Assembly (NCBI GenBank): GCA_963576475.1
Contig: OY754967.1
Coordinates: forward strand, 22,345,914 to 22,409,913
Length of the DNA: 64,000 bases
Direction: 5' to 3'
From: Molanna angustata
Taxonomy: Eukaryota; Arthropoda; Insecta; Trichoptera; Molannidae
In this document: positions 36,046 to 47,541 of the stretch, piece after piece
Position numbering within the stretch: position 1 is the first letter of the stretch
Layout of the letters: the number at the start of each line of letters is the position of its first letter
Notes under the pieces: model-generated
Told to the model about the DNA's origin: nothing
Databases searched by the model: none
What the model saw: the letters and a program-made list of their open reading frames with translations, nothing else
Made by a program: the position numbers and the translations under genes

Positions 36046-36970
36046 AAATAAATCAGATGAAGTACCTACCTAGTACCTACATAGATCAAATCGTAAATAA
36101 GCAGTAGGTTCATACGTCATATAATATATATATAACAATAACAATACTATGTATTATGTTGTTGTTTATTGTGCCAATTTCGAGGGTAGAAAACAGAATC
36201 ATTTGTAAGTTGAGTTGTTGGCCTTCAGATAAACTGATACGGATAAATAAGTTATTAATACAAACATAATCCACATATTATTATTACTAATCATCTACTT
36301 GATGCACGTTCGTTGCTTCGTGCTTGATTAAGTATTACGATTACATTCTCAAAATGAACATTTGCGTTTAGTTCTGGTGCTAATGAAATTCAAAAATTAA
36401 GATTTGTTTATCAGAGTAGATTTCGCAAATTTAAAATTAACAGTTCATAATACAAGGGTGGTAAAAAAAGGCATTAAATAAGCAAAAATTATAGTTTTTC
36501 ACGGTATCGTAAAAATACAAAATTATATAACACATTATCATACCTAATGATTTGGAAAAGTTTTGAGAAGGTTGAGATATTTTCGTATATAACGTTGCAC
36601 TATGTTGCTATTTATTGGATTAGATAAAAAATATGCTTAAAATTGTGAAATTATAACAATTAGGTAGATATATATTATTCATCCATATCAAAGAAAAAAA
36701 TGTGTCGTATTTTGGTACTTATAATGAATAGTCAATTCAGCGTAAAATCAACGTATGATGCAACTTGCCCACGCTAATTATAAACTAACACAAAACTTTA
36801 CTCAAAATAAGTATATGTACAAATAAAATGAAATATATTTATACGTGGTTCTCACGGATTTTTTTTCTATTCGTGTACTTTTCCGGCAAAATTATATTAT
36901 ACATTTTTGACGCGAAGTATGTAGGTATAGCATAATATTATATTTAAAGTATTACAATTATGTAGGGTTT
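36046..36970. other. AT-rich, nothing recognised
   Basis: No supported feature. Confidence 0.35.
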
Positions 36971-37155
36971 ATCCAAACTGTCGATTCGTTCATGAGAATT
37001 CAATTCTCTTAATGAATCGACATTATTAAGCCAAGATGCGTGTACGAAGGAAAATTTTGTATGGTGTAGTGGACTTTTTGCATGCTAATAACACGAACTA
37101 GAGGCCTCGCAACATATATGTTCCCATACATGGATTTACTCAGAATTCGGAGTAG

Positions 37156-37256
<101 letters not shown>

Positions 37257-37261
37257 TCTTA

Positions 37262-37977
37262 CGCTACGTCCTACGTAGGCGATTCAAAGCGAACGCGATT
37301 GCGAAGCGATGCGGTGCGGATACAAGCGAATTCAATGCGATGCGGTGCGACGCGACGGCTATGTCCTACGTGTGCGCGAATCGTTCCGTCTGCCGCCAGC
37401 TACTGTCATGGATGTACGTATATAAAATACTCAAGAAGTATGTACGGCAGAGAAGTGAATCTAATATTGTGTACTTAGAGAGGCATATTTATGGGGGGTA
37501 TCACGATTTGTATGAAGAATTACGTGATCTTGAATTAATAAATGAGACTGAATTTACATCTTTCCGGGAAACATCAAAATTTGACATTTGTGCAAGCGAG
37601 AGAAAACTTTGTGTTTTGAACAAGATCCTATTGTAAAATAGCAATAATAAATAAATGTGTTTACTTGTAGTCCCACTTATTTTTGCCAAATCCTAAAATT
37701 CGCGGTTCGATAATAATTTGTCCCATAATATGGGACGTTCATGGACAGAAATTAAAATTTCTGTTTCTGACATGTCAAAAAACAATGGCGCCGCTATCAA
37801 TTCGCGCGAAAATATCAAACCAACTGATCGCGTTTGCTTCGCATCGCGCCGCGCCGCATCGACACCAACTCGCGCTCGGTAACGTAGGACACTTCCATAG
37901 TTACCGACTGTTTGTTATTTTCGCGCCGCGCCGTGCCGCTTCGCATTCGCTTTGAATCGCCTACGTAGGACGTCGCG
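37262..37977 (+). mobile_element. PIF/Harbinger-derived element nested in the Helitron
   Basis: Terminal inverted repeats CGCTACGTCCTACGTAGGCG (left) and CGCGACGTCCTACGTAGGCG (right, reverse complement), extending through ATTCAAAGCGAA. It is flanked by TTA (37259-37261 and 37978-37980), and the outer element without it reads TCTCTTATAACTTTTG, so TTA is the target duplication, as is usual for PIF/Harbinger. Inside, the frame ending at 37636 contains YLERHIYGGYHDLYEELRDL then ETEFTSFRETSKFDI, which matches the N-terminal GxYHxLxxELR...F..Y.RM...FD pattern of Harbinger transposases. The catalytic part is absent, so this is a deletion derivative. Subterminal GCGATGCGG-like motifs raise local GC. 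Confidence 0.8.
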
Positions 37978-38744
37978 TTATAACTTTTGATTCGCTCAAT
38001 TTACAGAGCCCAAAATTTCAGAATATATATATATAGTTAGGCTTACAAAACTTTTATACTCAGAATTGTGAATTTTTGTTTCAGTCGGGTTATCAACTTT
38101 TGAAATTTTATTAATTTTTCCATATATCTCAGAAACCATAAAAGCTAGAACGCTGAAAATTGGTATCAACATAGAAAAATACAAAATCTCAAATAAGTTT
38201 TTTCAAAAAAATTCCAGGATCTCTCAAACATTTTTTATTATGATAAATATTTTTTTGTGATAACTTTATGAGTTTAACTGCCTATATTTCCAAATATTTT
38301 AAAAATATCAAAAAAAGCCGAAACACCCCAACTAGACCAATTTAATTTTATATAAAAAATATTAACATTGTATTAGCACATTTCAAATTTTTTTTAATAA
38401 TTTTTATAAAAATTGAATTTAGTGACGACATTGCTTCATACAATTTGTATGGCAATCGCCTACACACAATATCTAAGAAGACTTAATTGTTTGATACTAA
38501 TCTCCAAACATACATACATACCATCATTCTGTTTTCATATTCTGGGTAGGATCAAAGGACTGACCTCCATACTATCCTATCTTGACATACATACATATGT
38601 AGGTACATGTGTTGTATAGAAAATCAAATATCTTAAAATATTAAATAATTTGTATTTATGGGATTATAGTTTGGTACTTATTCTTCAACTATACATACTA
38701 TCGCTATCGACAGTTGGATCTCATGTGTTACATGCAACTAGTAT

Positions 38745-39395
38745 ATTTAGTAGGGTTTTATACAAAGATTACATAGATTAATCTGTAACGTCACGGCCAA
38801 GCCTCCAGTGAAACCACTATTCACCACTCACCAGTCATCGGTCGTGTCGTACGATATTGTAACAAGATGGAGGGGGTGATGGAAGGTTATGGCGGGAAAT
38901 ATAACATCACGTGTTATGTCGCGCCAGAACGGCGATTTCGGACTGACCAATCACACGTCACTATTTTAACTCTACCTCATGCCACTGTGATCTTTCGATG
39001 CGCACGCGTGGATATTGCGTCACACCGATAACACTATGCAACAAGGGAAATTATTTTGAAAAAGAAGTGACTCTTTCTGCCCCCACTAATTAGTTTGTTA
39101 ATTTTAAATAATGCAAACCTAATGATAGACTATTTTAGTATCTCAAATATTGGTTTAGTTTTTTTTTTATTACACAAAATAAAGATAACATATTATAAAC
39201 TGTTTTTTTTAAGTGAATATGTCCTTGTTTAAACTAGTACATATACATCTTTTTATTTAAGGTAAACAGAGAAGGGACACCTTTCTTTCTTCTATTGCAA
39301 TACAATTTTTTGCTTCATTTGAGTATATTCATCATCACATACTTCTGTTGTTTTTAACTTTATATTCTCATCTTTGATGAAAAAAATATTTAAAC
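38745..39395. other. non-coding; GC-richer patch at 38780-39030
   Basis: The patch at 38780-39030 contains TCACGTGTTATGTCGCGCCA and is compositionally unlike its flanks. It could be an old element or a promoter, but no start codon with coding potential follows, and I assign nothing. Confidence 0.3.
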
Positions 39396-39399
39396 CAGA

Positions 39400-39585
39400 C
39401 AGGAATGGAACGACAGGTCGGGGCCTTCCAAGAAAGGGAAGGTTGGACCATGTGAACATTCTGAAAGAGGGGAAGGTCAGAAGCTTGAACATGTATGGTA
39501 CAATGTATTTAGAAAAATATGGCATTCAGTTCTCTCTGCATTAGTTCAGTTCATTAGGGAAATGGCATGATAGTAGGTATGTGTA
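39400..39585 (+). pseudogene. LINE 3' end, decayed
   Basis: GGAATGGAACGACAGGTCGG, CTTCCAAGAAAGGGAAGGTT, CATTCTGAAAGAGGGGAAGG and AATGGCATGATAGTAGGTAT follow the same order as the GRPRKGW...VNDIL...EGN...RDMA end of 21850-22285. The frame is broken and residues are heavily changed. Confidence 0.65.
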
Positions 39586-39623
39586 TTTACTCTCATCTTT
39601 CACAAGGTGTACCATGAGGAGAG

Positions 39624-39731
39624 GTTGTGAGTCAGTTCCCTATAACTTTAAAAAAATTTATCCTTAAAAATTGAGGCTTGCAAATATAATAAAAAATTTA
39701 AAAAAAAGTTATAGGGTACTGACTCACAATG
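39624..39731. repeat. imperfect hairpin, about 108 nt
   Basis: Arms TTGTGAGTCAGTTCCCTATA (39625 on) and, in reverse complement, TTGTGAGTCAGTACCCTATA (ending 39730) pair with one mismatch and then continue into A/T runs. The loop is about 35 nt. Confidence 0.75.
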
Positions 39732-39734
39732 GTA

Positions 39735-40378
39735 TTTTTTTTCCATAAGAATCACTATTAAACTATTCCCAGAAAAAAAATCATGATCGTAGACCTAATA
39801 GATTAGCTACAGTGATGTAATTTAGTCTGAAATCTGATTTTTATTAAATTTTCAAAAGTGTACATAACTTTTGAACCACCCAATATCGCTGAACATACAT
39901 GGGGGATTTAATCGATATGTATTGAGGTCCCATACCTCCCTGCTTCGGTTGATACACGTGCCTGATCCTTAATTACTTAAGTAAATAGGTAGAATATGTA
40001 GGATTTGGAACAGATAATACATATTATTTCAGTAATAATTATAGACTAAATAGTAAAGAAATAAAAATTTAGGTTCTGGACTATAATAACTTGAGAATTT
40101 TCTTTGTGGAGGGGGGCGGTTTGCACATATATACCAATCATCCTCTGCTTTGCGCATCTTACGTGATGTACTCAAGCTAACTATGCCCTGATTGTCTCAA
40201 CCAACCTTATGATTTAAAACATTATCAAACAAATGTGAGTATTGGGAATTTAGTCATGGATGAAGGTTTTATAGTAGAAATTTAGGGTAGAGTAATAATT
40301 GACATAATACCATATTGCATACCTACATATAAACTCATTGTTTTAGAAAAAATATTTCATTGTTTTCATACAACAAAA
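39735..40378. other. non-coding, nothing recognised
   Basis: No supported feature. Confidence 0.35.
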
Positions 40379-40381
40379 TAA

Positions 40382-41725
40382 TCCAACTGTCGTTTCGTTC
40401 AAGAGAATGTATTTTTGCATGCCAAAAACACCAACTTAGAGGCTTCGTAGCATATATGTTCTACACATGGATGAATTCAGAATTTGAAGTAACATTTTGT
40501 ATTTTTGTGTGTGTGTGTGTCCTTCCCCCCTTATAACTTTTGATCCACTCAATTTACAGAGCCCACAATTTCAGAATATATAAACAGTAATAGGCCTACA
40601 AAACTTTTATACTCAGAATTTTGAATTTTTGTTTCAGTCAGGGGTTATCAACTTTTGAATTTTTACTTTATTTTTCCATATATCTCAAAAACCATATAAA
40701 CTAGAACGCTGAAAATTGGTATAAATATAGACAAAAACAAAATCTCAAATCAAGTTTTTCAAAAAAATTACAGAGTTTCTCAAGAATTTTTTATTAAGAA
40801 AAACATTTTTTTTAATCATAAATTTGTGTTTAACTGCCTATATTTCCAAAGTTTTTAAAAATATTGAAAAAAGCCGAAATACCCATACATACATACATAC
40901 CATCACGCCATGTCCCTTACGGGGTAGGCAGAGAGAACCGAACGCCATATCTTTCTATCCTGGCACACATTCATCGCTTCGTCAACATTCATGCATCGTC
41001 TCATACATTTTCGTCTATTGTACATGCTTCTAACATTTCCGTCTTTCAGAATATCGTTCACATGGTTGTGCCATCCCTTTCTTGGGCGGCCCCAGCCTCT
41101 CAATCCAATCCTATCCGCATTGTATATTTTCTTCGTCAGGCGTTCCTCATTCATTCTACCCATGTGGCCAAACCATCTCAGTGTGTTCACTTTCATTCTA
41201 TTAATGATATCTTTCTTCATCTTACATTCTTTCCTTGTGTTCTCATTTCTTACCCTGTCATACATCGTTCTATTGCAGATTCTTCTTAGCGATCTTATTT
41301 CAACAGCATTTATTCTGCGGAAATACCCCAACTAGATAAATTTTCAACATTTGCTATAAAAATCTCAAACATCTCAAACTTTTTTAAACAAATTATATAA
41401 AAATTAAATTTAGTGACAACATTGCTTCATACAATTTGTATGGCAGTCGCCTATACACAATATCTAAGAAGACTCAATAGTTTGATACTTAATCTACAAA
41501 CATAAATACATACCATCATCCTGTTTTCATATTCTGGGTAAGATAAACAGACTGACCTCCATACTATCCTATCCGGACATTTATACCTACATGTTTTATA
41601 TAGAAAACAAAATATCTTAAAATATTTATTAATTTGTGTTTATGTGTTAATAGTTTGTTACGTATTCTTTAATTATACATACTATCGCCATCGACAGTTG
41701 GATCTCATGTGTTACATGCAACTAG
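40382..41725 (+). mobile_element. Helitron-like element, copy 5, interrupted
   Basis: Starts TCCAACTGTCGTTTCGTTCA and ends with the terminal hairpin and CTAG before a T. Only a short GT tract is left (40508-40521). A LINE 3' end is inserted at 40885-41319; it replaces the LINE-like tail region of other copies only in part, since the outer sequence resumes with CCCCAACTAGATAA. Length without the insertion is about 900 bp. Confidence 0.88.
40885..41319 (-). mobile_element. young 5'-truncated LINE insertion with target duplication
   Basis: Flanked by the direct repeat GAAATACCC (40876-40884 and 41320-41328). On the minus strand one uninterrupted frame covers almost the whole insert: FRRINAVEIRSLRRICNRTM, YDRVRNENTRKECKMKKDII, MKVNTLRWFGHMGRMNEERL, GWGRPRKGWHNHVNDILKDG, RRKCMRRCMNVDEAMNV and IWRSVLSAYPVRDMA with a stop, then CGTGATGGTATGTATGTATG. 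This is the last 140 or so residues of a non-LTR reverse-transcriptase polyprotein plus its 3' end. The open frame and intact duplication make it the youngest LINE piece in the window. Confidence 0.92.
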
Positions 41726-41726
41726 T

Positions 41727-41830
41727 ATAATATGAAATGGAAAAATTAAGAATACAGCACATGTGTGAATATTGCCAAATTCAAATTAAAAAATACGGTA
41801 GACCCACAGTAATCTGACAAACGTTTTGCA
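41727..41830. repeat. 104-bp segment duplicated at 28912-29015
   Basis: Immediately follows Helitron-like copy 5 and is identical, in reverse complement, to 28912-29015. It includes AAGAATACAGCACATGTGTG. Beyond 41830 the similarity stops. Confidence 0.9.
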
Positions 41831-41834
41831 TGAG

Positions 41835-43412
41835 GCATCTGATAATCCAATTTTTTGAATTCTGGAATATTGTCACCAACCCCATGTAGTTTGGAAGACA
41901 ACAAACAGCACACACTGAGACATGATACGCAAACTTGCAACCTGTTTGATTAAGCATTGTTGCATCTACATACGCACAGAAAAAGCATGTTGAATTACAA
42001 GGGGTGCTGCATTAAACAGGGGCTGGATTACTATATATTGAATATTTGAAAATACAAAACAATTGGAAACCATGATAAACAAATTTGAAATTCTAGTTTG
42101 GTGAACTCATGAAGGTATGGTAAAATCATACCATTTATAATGTCACCTACTGACATAGTTCCAAAATCGTTGATTCATATTTTATAAGTGCTAGGACTGA
42201 GAGTAAAATAATGTGCTTTTAGAATGATAAAGGATTTTTTAAATTTAAATATTCAGTTATCAGTAGGATTGATAGATCATTTGCCTAATCCTTTGTTGTG
42301 TTAAGTATCTAGATGGGTACGTTAGTCCCTTTCTAAGCGTGATTAAGTCCAAGAAATGACAAAAGAGTTTAATTGACAGTATATTCCCCTTATCGAGGAA
42401 GCTTTTGAATGAACGAAAAGAAAGTGACAAAATAAAATTACTACAAATTAGTAAATTAGTTTGAACATGATTGTAATATTATACAAAATTATCATTCCAG
42501 AATTATATCTTACATATATTATGGGCTTGATTGACCAATTTTAGGAATTACTGGGACTCGTAAGAGTGATCTATTAATAGTTTTAACTGTTCATTTTTTT
42601 ATCAAATAAGTGTGAGAACATATTATTTTCCTAAAGCATTATCGATTTGTATTTGTTAAAAATCTCAAATATTCATGATTTATTGTTAAATAAATATGTA
42701 CTGTGGTACATTTTATGAGACAATTTGACAGTTTTGTGCCAATGATAAAGAAATACATACCTGTTTTGGTTGAACAATAAAATTAATAACTTTCCTAATT
42801 ATATTTTAACAATGTTATAATGAAAACAATGAGGTTCAAATGACCACTTTTAAACAATATCTGCATAATATACTAATTATCACGTCATAATGTAGGTACA
42901 TTGGGTGCAATACGTAAAATAAATTATCCTTTAAAGCCTGATTGATGCTATAGGAACTAAATAATAAATTTGTAAATATATAAATTATAAATTGAAAGCA
43001 AACTTAGTTTTAATACAGCACTATTGAACGAAAAAAGTACGTCTTACAAATTAAAGATTTTCAAAAAGAATACAAGTACAAAAGAATACATTGCTTTATC
43101 GTTGGGAAGGATAAGCTATTGATTTCAAAAACCCAGTAATAAAAATAAGGATCAAACCTAGACGACATTATTGATTACTTATTTTGGGAAACAAACGTAA
43201 AATTACATAGAATATTTAACATAAATATAATTCCTAGTAAGAAAGAAAACTTACCTGGTTATATTTTCTTAAAAACAAAATAACTGTTTTCACTATATTT
43301 CATAAAACTCAATATACAAAATTCGCAAGACTTCTTTCACTGCCTAAGAAAATTTAGCGATTGTCTGTGTCTGTGAGCGATTGCTAAATTTGACAGATAA
43401 AACCGTATGATA
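41835..43412. other. AT-rich, nothing recognised
   Basis: No supported feature. Confidence 0.35.
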
Positions 43413-43509
43413 ATTCCATAGAATTTCATATAATATACTAGATGTCGCAGTTAGCAAATTCAATGAATCGAAGTGAGAATATTTTCCGCGGGACTTTTGA
43501 CAAGGTGGG

Positions 43510-43680
43510 CAGAAAAAAAAAATAATAATAAAACTCTTTTATTATGCAAAACAAATCACATAATGTGGCGGACTTATTGCCCGTAGGCAATTTCTATCAG
43601 TCAACCACACTAGTAAATACAATAGTACGAACAAGTACAAAAAATACATATCACAAAAAAAATGTATAGAGAATAACTAC
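43510..43680 (-). repeat. non-LTR element 3' end inserted in element X
   Basis: On the minus strand GTGGTTGACTGATAGAAATT, GCCTACGGGCAATAAGTCCG and CCACATTATGTGATTTG, then AATAAAAGAG and a (TTA)n run. It interrupts element X between GTGGGCAG and TAGAGAATAAC. Same tail type as 12880-12965. Confidence 0.65.
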
Positions 43681-44121
43681 TAATGTTAATTGTTTTCGAA
43701 TTTATCTGTCGAAAAAAATACTTTGTTCATCAAGATTTAGAAAACAGTTATCTAGGAAGTGTTGAAATTTATTTGGATCAAAATAGTGACCATTTTGCCG
43801 TTTAATTATGGTGTTTTTAACAATTTAATAATACCAACGAAAAATCGAATTTCTATAAAAAGCAATTTATTTCATTTTAATCAGATTTTCTACACTATCT
43901 ACTTTATTAATTAAAAAATAATATAGGCTTTGTATGAAGTATTACAAAAATATATCTTTATTTAAATAGTGAATATATTTGTATTTAATATTATAAGTAT
44001 ATTTTACTATAACAATATGCGATTTTACTCATGACATATTTTTTTAAATAAAAAATGAATATTACATCTTCCTACATTCACTAAATAATGCATTCATGAT
44101 TTTGCTATAGGTAAGTGAAAT

Positions 44122-44200
44122 CGGTCGAGGCAGAATTCGAACTCGCGACCACTGGATTACTAGTCCAGCGAGTTAACCGCTCTGCCATCGATCCATCTAT
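44122..44200 (-). repeat. tRNA-Thr(AGT)-like sequence
   Basis: On the minus strand a cloverleaf-like sequence: an anticodon stem CTGGA/TCCAG enclosing CTAGTAA (anticodon AGT), a D-arm-like GGCAGAGCGGTTAACTC and a T-loop GAGTTCGAAT. The acceptor stem pairs at only five of seven positions, and the T stem is imperfect, so a working tRNA is unlikely. A degenerate second copy at 10157-10240 points to a tRNA-derived repeat. Confidence 0.6.
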
Positions 44201-44465
44201 GTTTGTTAATCCTTTTATGATACCCTTATTGTTACTGCAAGTTAGATATAATTTGTAAATTGCATAATACAAAATAAATCAAATGAATGAAAACTATCAA
44301 ATGAATGAATGAAATATCCCTTTTTTTATAAATATACCCACTTACACTAAAGAGAACACACCAATTCGAAATAGTATTGAAAATAACGAAGAAACATCTG
44401 GAAAATGTATGGAAAATTGCAATATGTTGCCAACCAAGAAATCAAACGCACGATATACTATAATA

Positions 44466-45733
44466 TACTAGATGGAAAACTCCGTGCAATGAGTGAGTCA
44501 TGGTATATTGACACCAGCTCTCTCTGCGGTCGCAGAGAGGGCCGTCAGTCCTCTGGACGCAAGGCGTCCTAGTTAATGTAAAGCGACCAGCTTCGGTCTT
44601 GGATCGAGAGAGAATTGAAGGCACTCACCCCAAGAACGTGGTCCTTTCCTCTTCGACCGTCTGCTGAGGGAGACGCTCAGCAGATCACCCCGTCGTAGAC
44701 CAGCAGGAAGCTACAGGTGGGTGACGTCCTCAGGTATAGGTCCTCGATCCAGAACAAAAGAAAAAAAGAGAACAGAAAAGCGATTGCAGACGAGAAATTC
44801 TGGGTCAAGAGCGCGACAGGCTATGGTAATCCTCCCCTTCACACGGTTACAAAAGAGGGGCCCTGGCTTGCGCTAGGGCAGACACTTCCCAGGCCGTTGG
44901 CGCCTCGAGTCAGTAATAAGATAAAGTCAGGTGTAAAAATAAAAAAATTGCAAGTTACGAGGCGCACTACGGCCTGAGAAGCTGCTTCTATCCTTCGGCT
45001 GCAGTCTGAAGAGGCCTCTACAGTTACAAAGTGCTGCCAAAAGATTTACAAAAAATTTACCGCGTGGCGGAGGTACCTTAAGTGTTCAATTTTGGGGCAG
45101 TTGCACCTCTGTTGTGTCAGGGCCGATAGATCTCAACCTGTTGGGATTCTCTGGCGGAATCCCAAGGGTTCTTTCAGTTATCAAGTTGTTTTTTTTTGTG
45201 CCGGAGAGTGTCCGGCAGTCTTTGATTAAAAAGTCAGCTGATCAGCTGTTGGTAGCTGTCAGACTCTTTTCGTTTGAAAAAAGTTCAAAATCATTGTGCA
45301 AAAAAAAATTGCCATATAATAAAAATAAAAATAATTTTCCCCAGAATCCCGCTGACGGTCGGGGTAGGTTCCGCGGAGAAATTTAGCCACAACCTACTCG
45401 AATAGGACGGTGGATCTCTCTCGCGGACATGGGGCCGAGGCGGGCCGGTATCAATATCTCGCGTTTGATTCCTTTATTGGCAACATTATTGCAGTTTTCA
45501 ATACATTTCAAGACTTCCTAGATAACTAAATCTTAATGAACAAAGTGTTTTTTTCGACAAATAAATCCGAAAACAATTCACATTAGCCGTTATTTTCTAT
45601 AGAAAAACGAAGTGGTCTGCCCACCTTGTTGTCAAAAGTCCCGCGGAAAAATCTTCATTTCGATTCATACAAAATTTTTGTTACCTGCGACATCTAGTAT
45701 ATTATATGAAAATCTATGAGAATATATATGGAA
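44466..45733 (-). mobile_element. unclassified element X, copy 2
   Basis: Minus-strand orientation: begins at 45733 with ATAGATTTTCATATAATATA and CTAGATGTCGCAGG, and ends at the left with the reverse complement of CTAGATGGAAAACTCCGTGC. Its terminal regions match copies 1 and 3, but the interior at about 44490-45460 is a GC-richer sequence absent from copy 3. That interior holds paired segments such as CTCTCTGCGGTCGCAGAGAG (44519-44538) and CTGCTGAGGG ... CTCAGCAG. No protein family was recognised in its open stretches. Confidence 0.6.
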
Positions 45734-45734
45734 A

Positions 45735-46470
45735 TCTTTGGATTATTCTATCTTATCTATGGTTATATTCTACGTACTGCCATCTGTTGAGAAATATCTA
45801 AAGTTTTTATGAAAAACCGGAATAAATATTGCCATTACTTTAATTTTAATTATTTTAACCACTACCATAGGTTATATTCTCTTTGACCACTACCCGTCGC
45901 GCTCATGAAGTCATAATAGGTACTAGCTTCGCTATAGAAAATGCATTTAAGTTTACTTCTATATTATCTGTGATGCGTTTACGGTAATTGTAAAAAGAGA
46001 CCTATGGCAGGGCCCGCAAGCCTAGAACAAATAATTTACGCCAGATAGACTGAGATAGACATATATCTGTCTGTTTTTTTTTCCACTTTTTAGTGAGGAC
46101 CGCACTTCTCAGACGGCGCCACCGGCGGCACTCATCGTTGATACCATTAGTAAAAAAAAATTAAAAATTTACCCATGTTATTTATGTTATTATTATTTGT
46201 TATAGTTTGGTATTAAAAAAACATATTTTTTACTTTCGAAATAGTTTTTAAATAAAAAAATGAATACTTCTATGTTTTATGAATATTAAAAAGCATCAAA
46301 TCATTATGTTATATTACAATTTTACTAATGCACTATGGGAACAGATTTCATAATATGGCAATATTTTCAACGCGTTGAAAACAGTTGGAAATGAATCGCC
46401 ATTTTTGTTTGACCTTTGTTGTCATTGCTGCTGTCGTTAAATTTTATCGAATTGTGTTAAAAAATGGAAA
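45735..46470. other. non-coding, nothing recognised
   Basis: No exon recognised. GTTTACTTCTATATTATCTG here (45949 on) is also present at 18587, a small shared repeat of unknown type. Confidence 0.35.
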
Positions 46471-46473
46471 ACT

Positions 46474-46765
46474 TGAAGAAAAAATCCCAATCCCATTGCT
46501 AATAAAGTGTCGGTTCGTGTAACTCAAAGGATTTGACACAAAAATTCCGTTTTTCGTCCATTCGCGATCGAAGCACATTCTTACGATGGATGGATCATTT
46601 TATGTTGAAATGAAGAACTGCGTCACGCTGAAGTAAATAAAATAAGTGTGTTATTTGTTGTGTAAAAAAGACAATGTAAAAGTTGAAGAAAGAATCCCAT
46701 TGCTATTGTAGTGTCGGTTCGTGTAACTCAAAGGATTTGACATAGAAACATTGTTACGATGGATA
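46474..46765. repeat. partial tandem duplication
   Basis: AGTGTCGGTTCGTGTAACTC followed by AAAGGATTTGACA occurs at about 46507-46539 and again at about 46710-46742, with similar sequence before (TTGAAGAAA.AATCCCA) and after (TTACGATGGAT). Spacing is about 203 bp. The stretch includes a short ATG-started frame but no recognisable product. Confidence 0.8.
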
Positions 46766-46982
46766 GATTTTTATTTAATAACAACAGTGAAAGTGTTTTA
46801 AATTGAGCTAATTAATTATATTTTCTATTTTCACTATACAAGTTATTATTGTATTAATATATTTGTGTATTTCGTCATATGTATATTGTTTTTAATACTA
46901 ATAAAAATTAAAAATAATGTTTTTTTTACTTAAATAATTTTACCTAATTTAATTATTCATTGCTCCTTTGTGTATTGTTCTT

Positions 46983-47028
46983 CATAATGCTTGAATAACT
47001 TTAAAAAATATGTTATTCAAGCATTATG
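46983..47028. repeat. perfect 17-bp inverted repeat
   Basis: CATAATGCTTGAATAAC (46983-46999) and its complement (47012-47028) around a 12-nt loop. Outside these, ATTGCTCCTTTG and CAAAGGAGTAAT extend the pairing imperfectly. Confidence 0.9.
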
Positions 47029-47164
47029 GAGGATGAATATGCAAAGGAGTAATGTAATACAACAAATAAATAAATAAAATATTCCGCCTGGGTGGTCCAA
47101 CCTTCCCAAAGCTTTTACACCGCAAGTATAGATGACAGTAATGTGTATTGGCGTACAAAGTATG

Positions 47165-47306
47165 TATGGTGGCTTGTGTTCTTTAGTTAGTGTGTTCTGG
47201 TGTGTTCCAAAGAGTATATAATACCTTACTGGTGTGTTCTATGGTTAGTGTGTTCTATGACCTATGGTCATAGAACACACTAACTAAAGAACGCAAGCCA
47301 CCGTAT
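47165..47306. repeat. nested inverted repeat, about 33-bp arms
   Basis: GGTGGCTTGTGTTCTTTAGT at the left pairs with ACTAAAGAACGCAAGCCACC at the right. A second, inner pairing GTTAGTGTGTTCTATGACC / GGTCATAGAACACACTAAC (47245-47285) competes for the same right arm. Confidence 0.85.
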
Positions 47307-47487
47307 ATTGAAATTGTACCAACTTCTGAACCAACTTGAAGTTGGCAACATAACAATACTGCTTACTGCCATCTGTTAAACCGTACAAAAGCTCATTAAG
47401 AGGCGGGGCATAGGCGGGGCTAGGCCTATAGGGGGGGGGCTAAATTCGACTTTATTTATTTATTTGAATATTGCCTCTGCATTTATT

Positions 47488-47541
47488 TCTTATAATGGTT
47501 GAAATTGTATAATATGCTTATATTATTCAACCATTATGAGA
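47488..47541. repeat. 16-bp inverted repeat related to 46983
   Basis: TCTTATAATGGTTGAA and TTCAACCATTATGAGA pair with one mismatch. The arm resembles that of the hairpin at 46983-47028 (CATAATGCTTGAA). Confidence 0.8.

Larger units (their letters stand above)
43417..44456 (+). mobile_element. unclassified element X, copy 1 (3' end missing)
   Basis: Begins with CATATAATATACTAGATGTC then GCAG, followed by TTTTCCGCGGGACTTTTGAC, all shared with copy 2 (reverse, to 45733) and, more diverged, copy 3 (62024-63324). Its right part ends with ATGTTGCCAACCAAGAAATC-type sequence as in copy 3, but the last 50 or so bases are lacking. It is interrupted by a LINE 3' end (43510-43680) and holds a tRNA-like sequence (44122-44200). 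No coding frame. Confidence 0.6.

Noticed and set aside
40864..41335. Plus-strand frames of 114-141 codons
   Set aside because: Antisense of the LINE ORF at 40885-41319.
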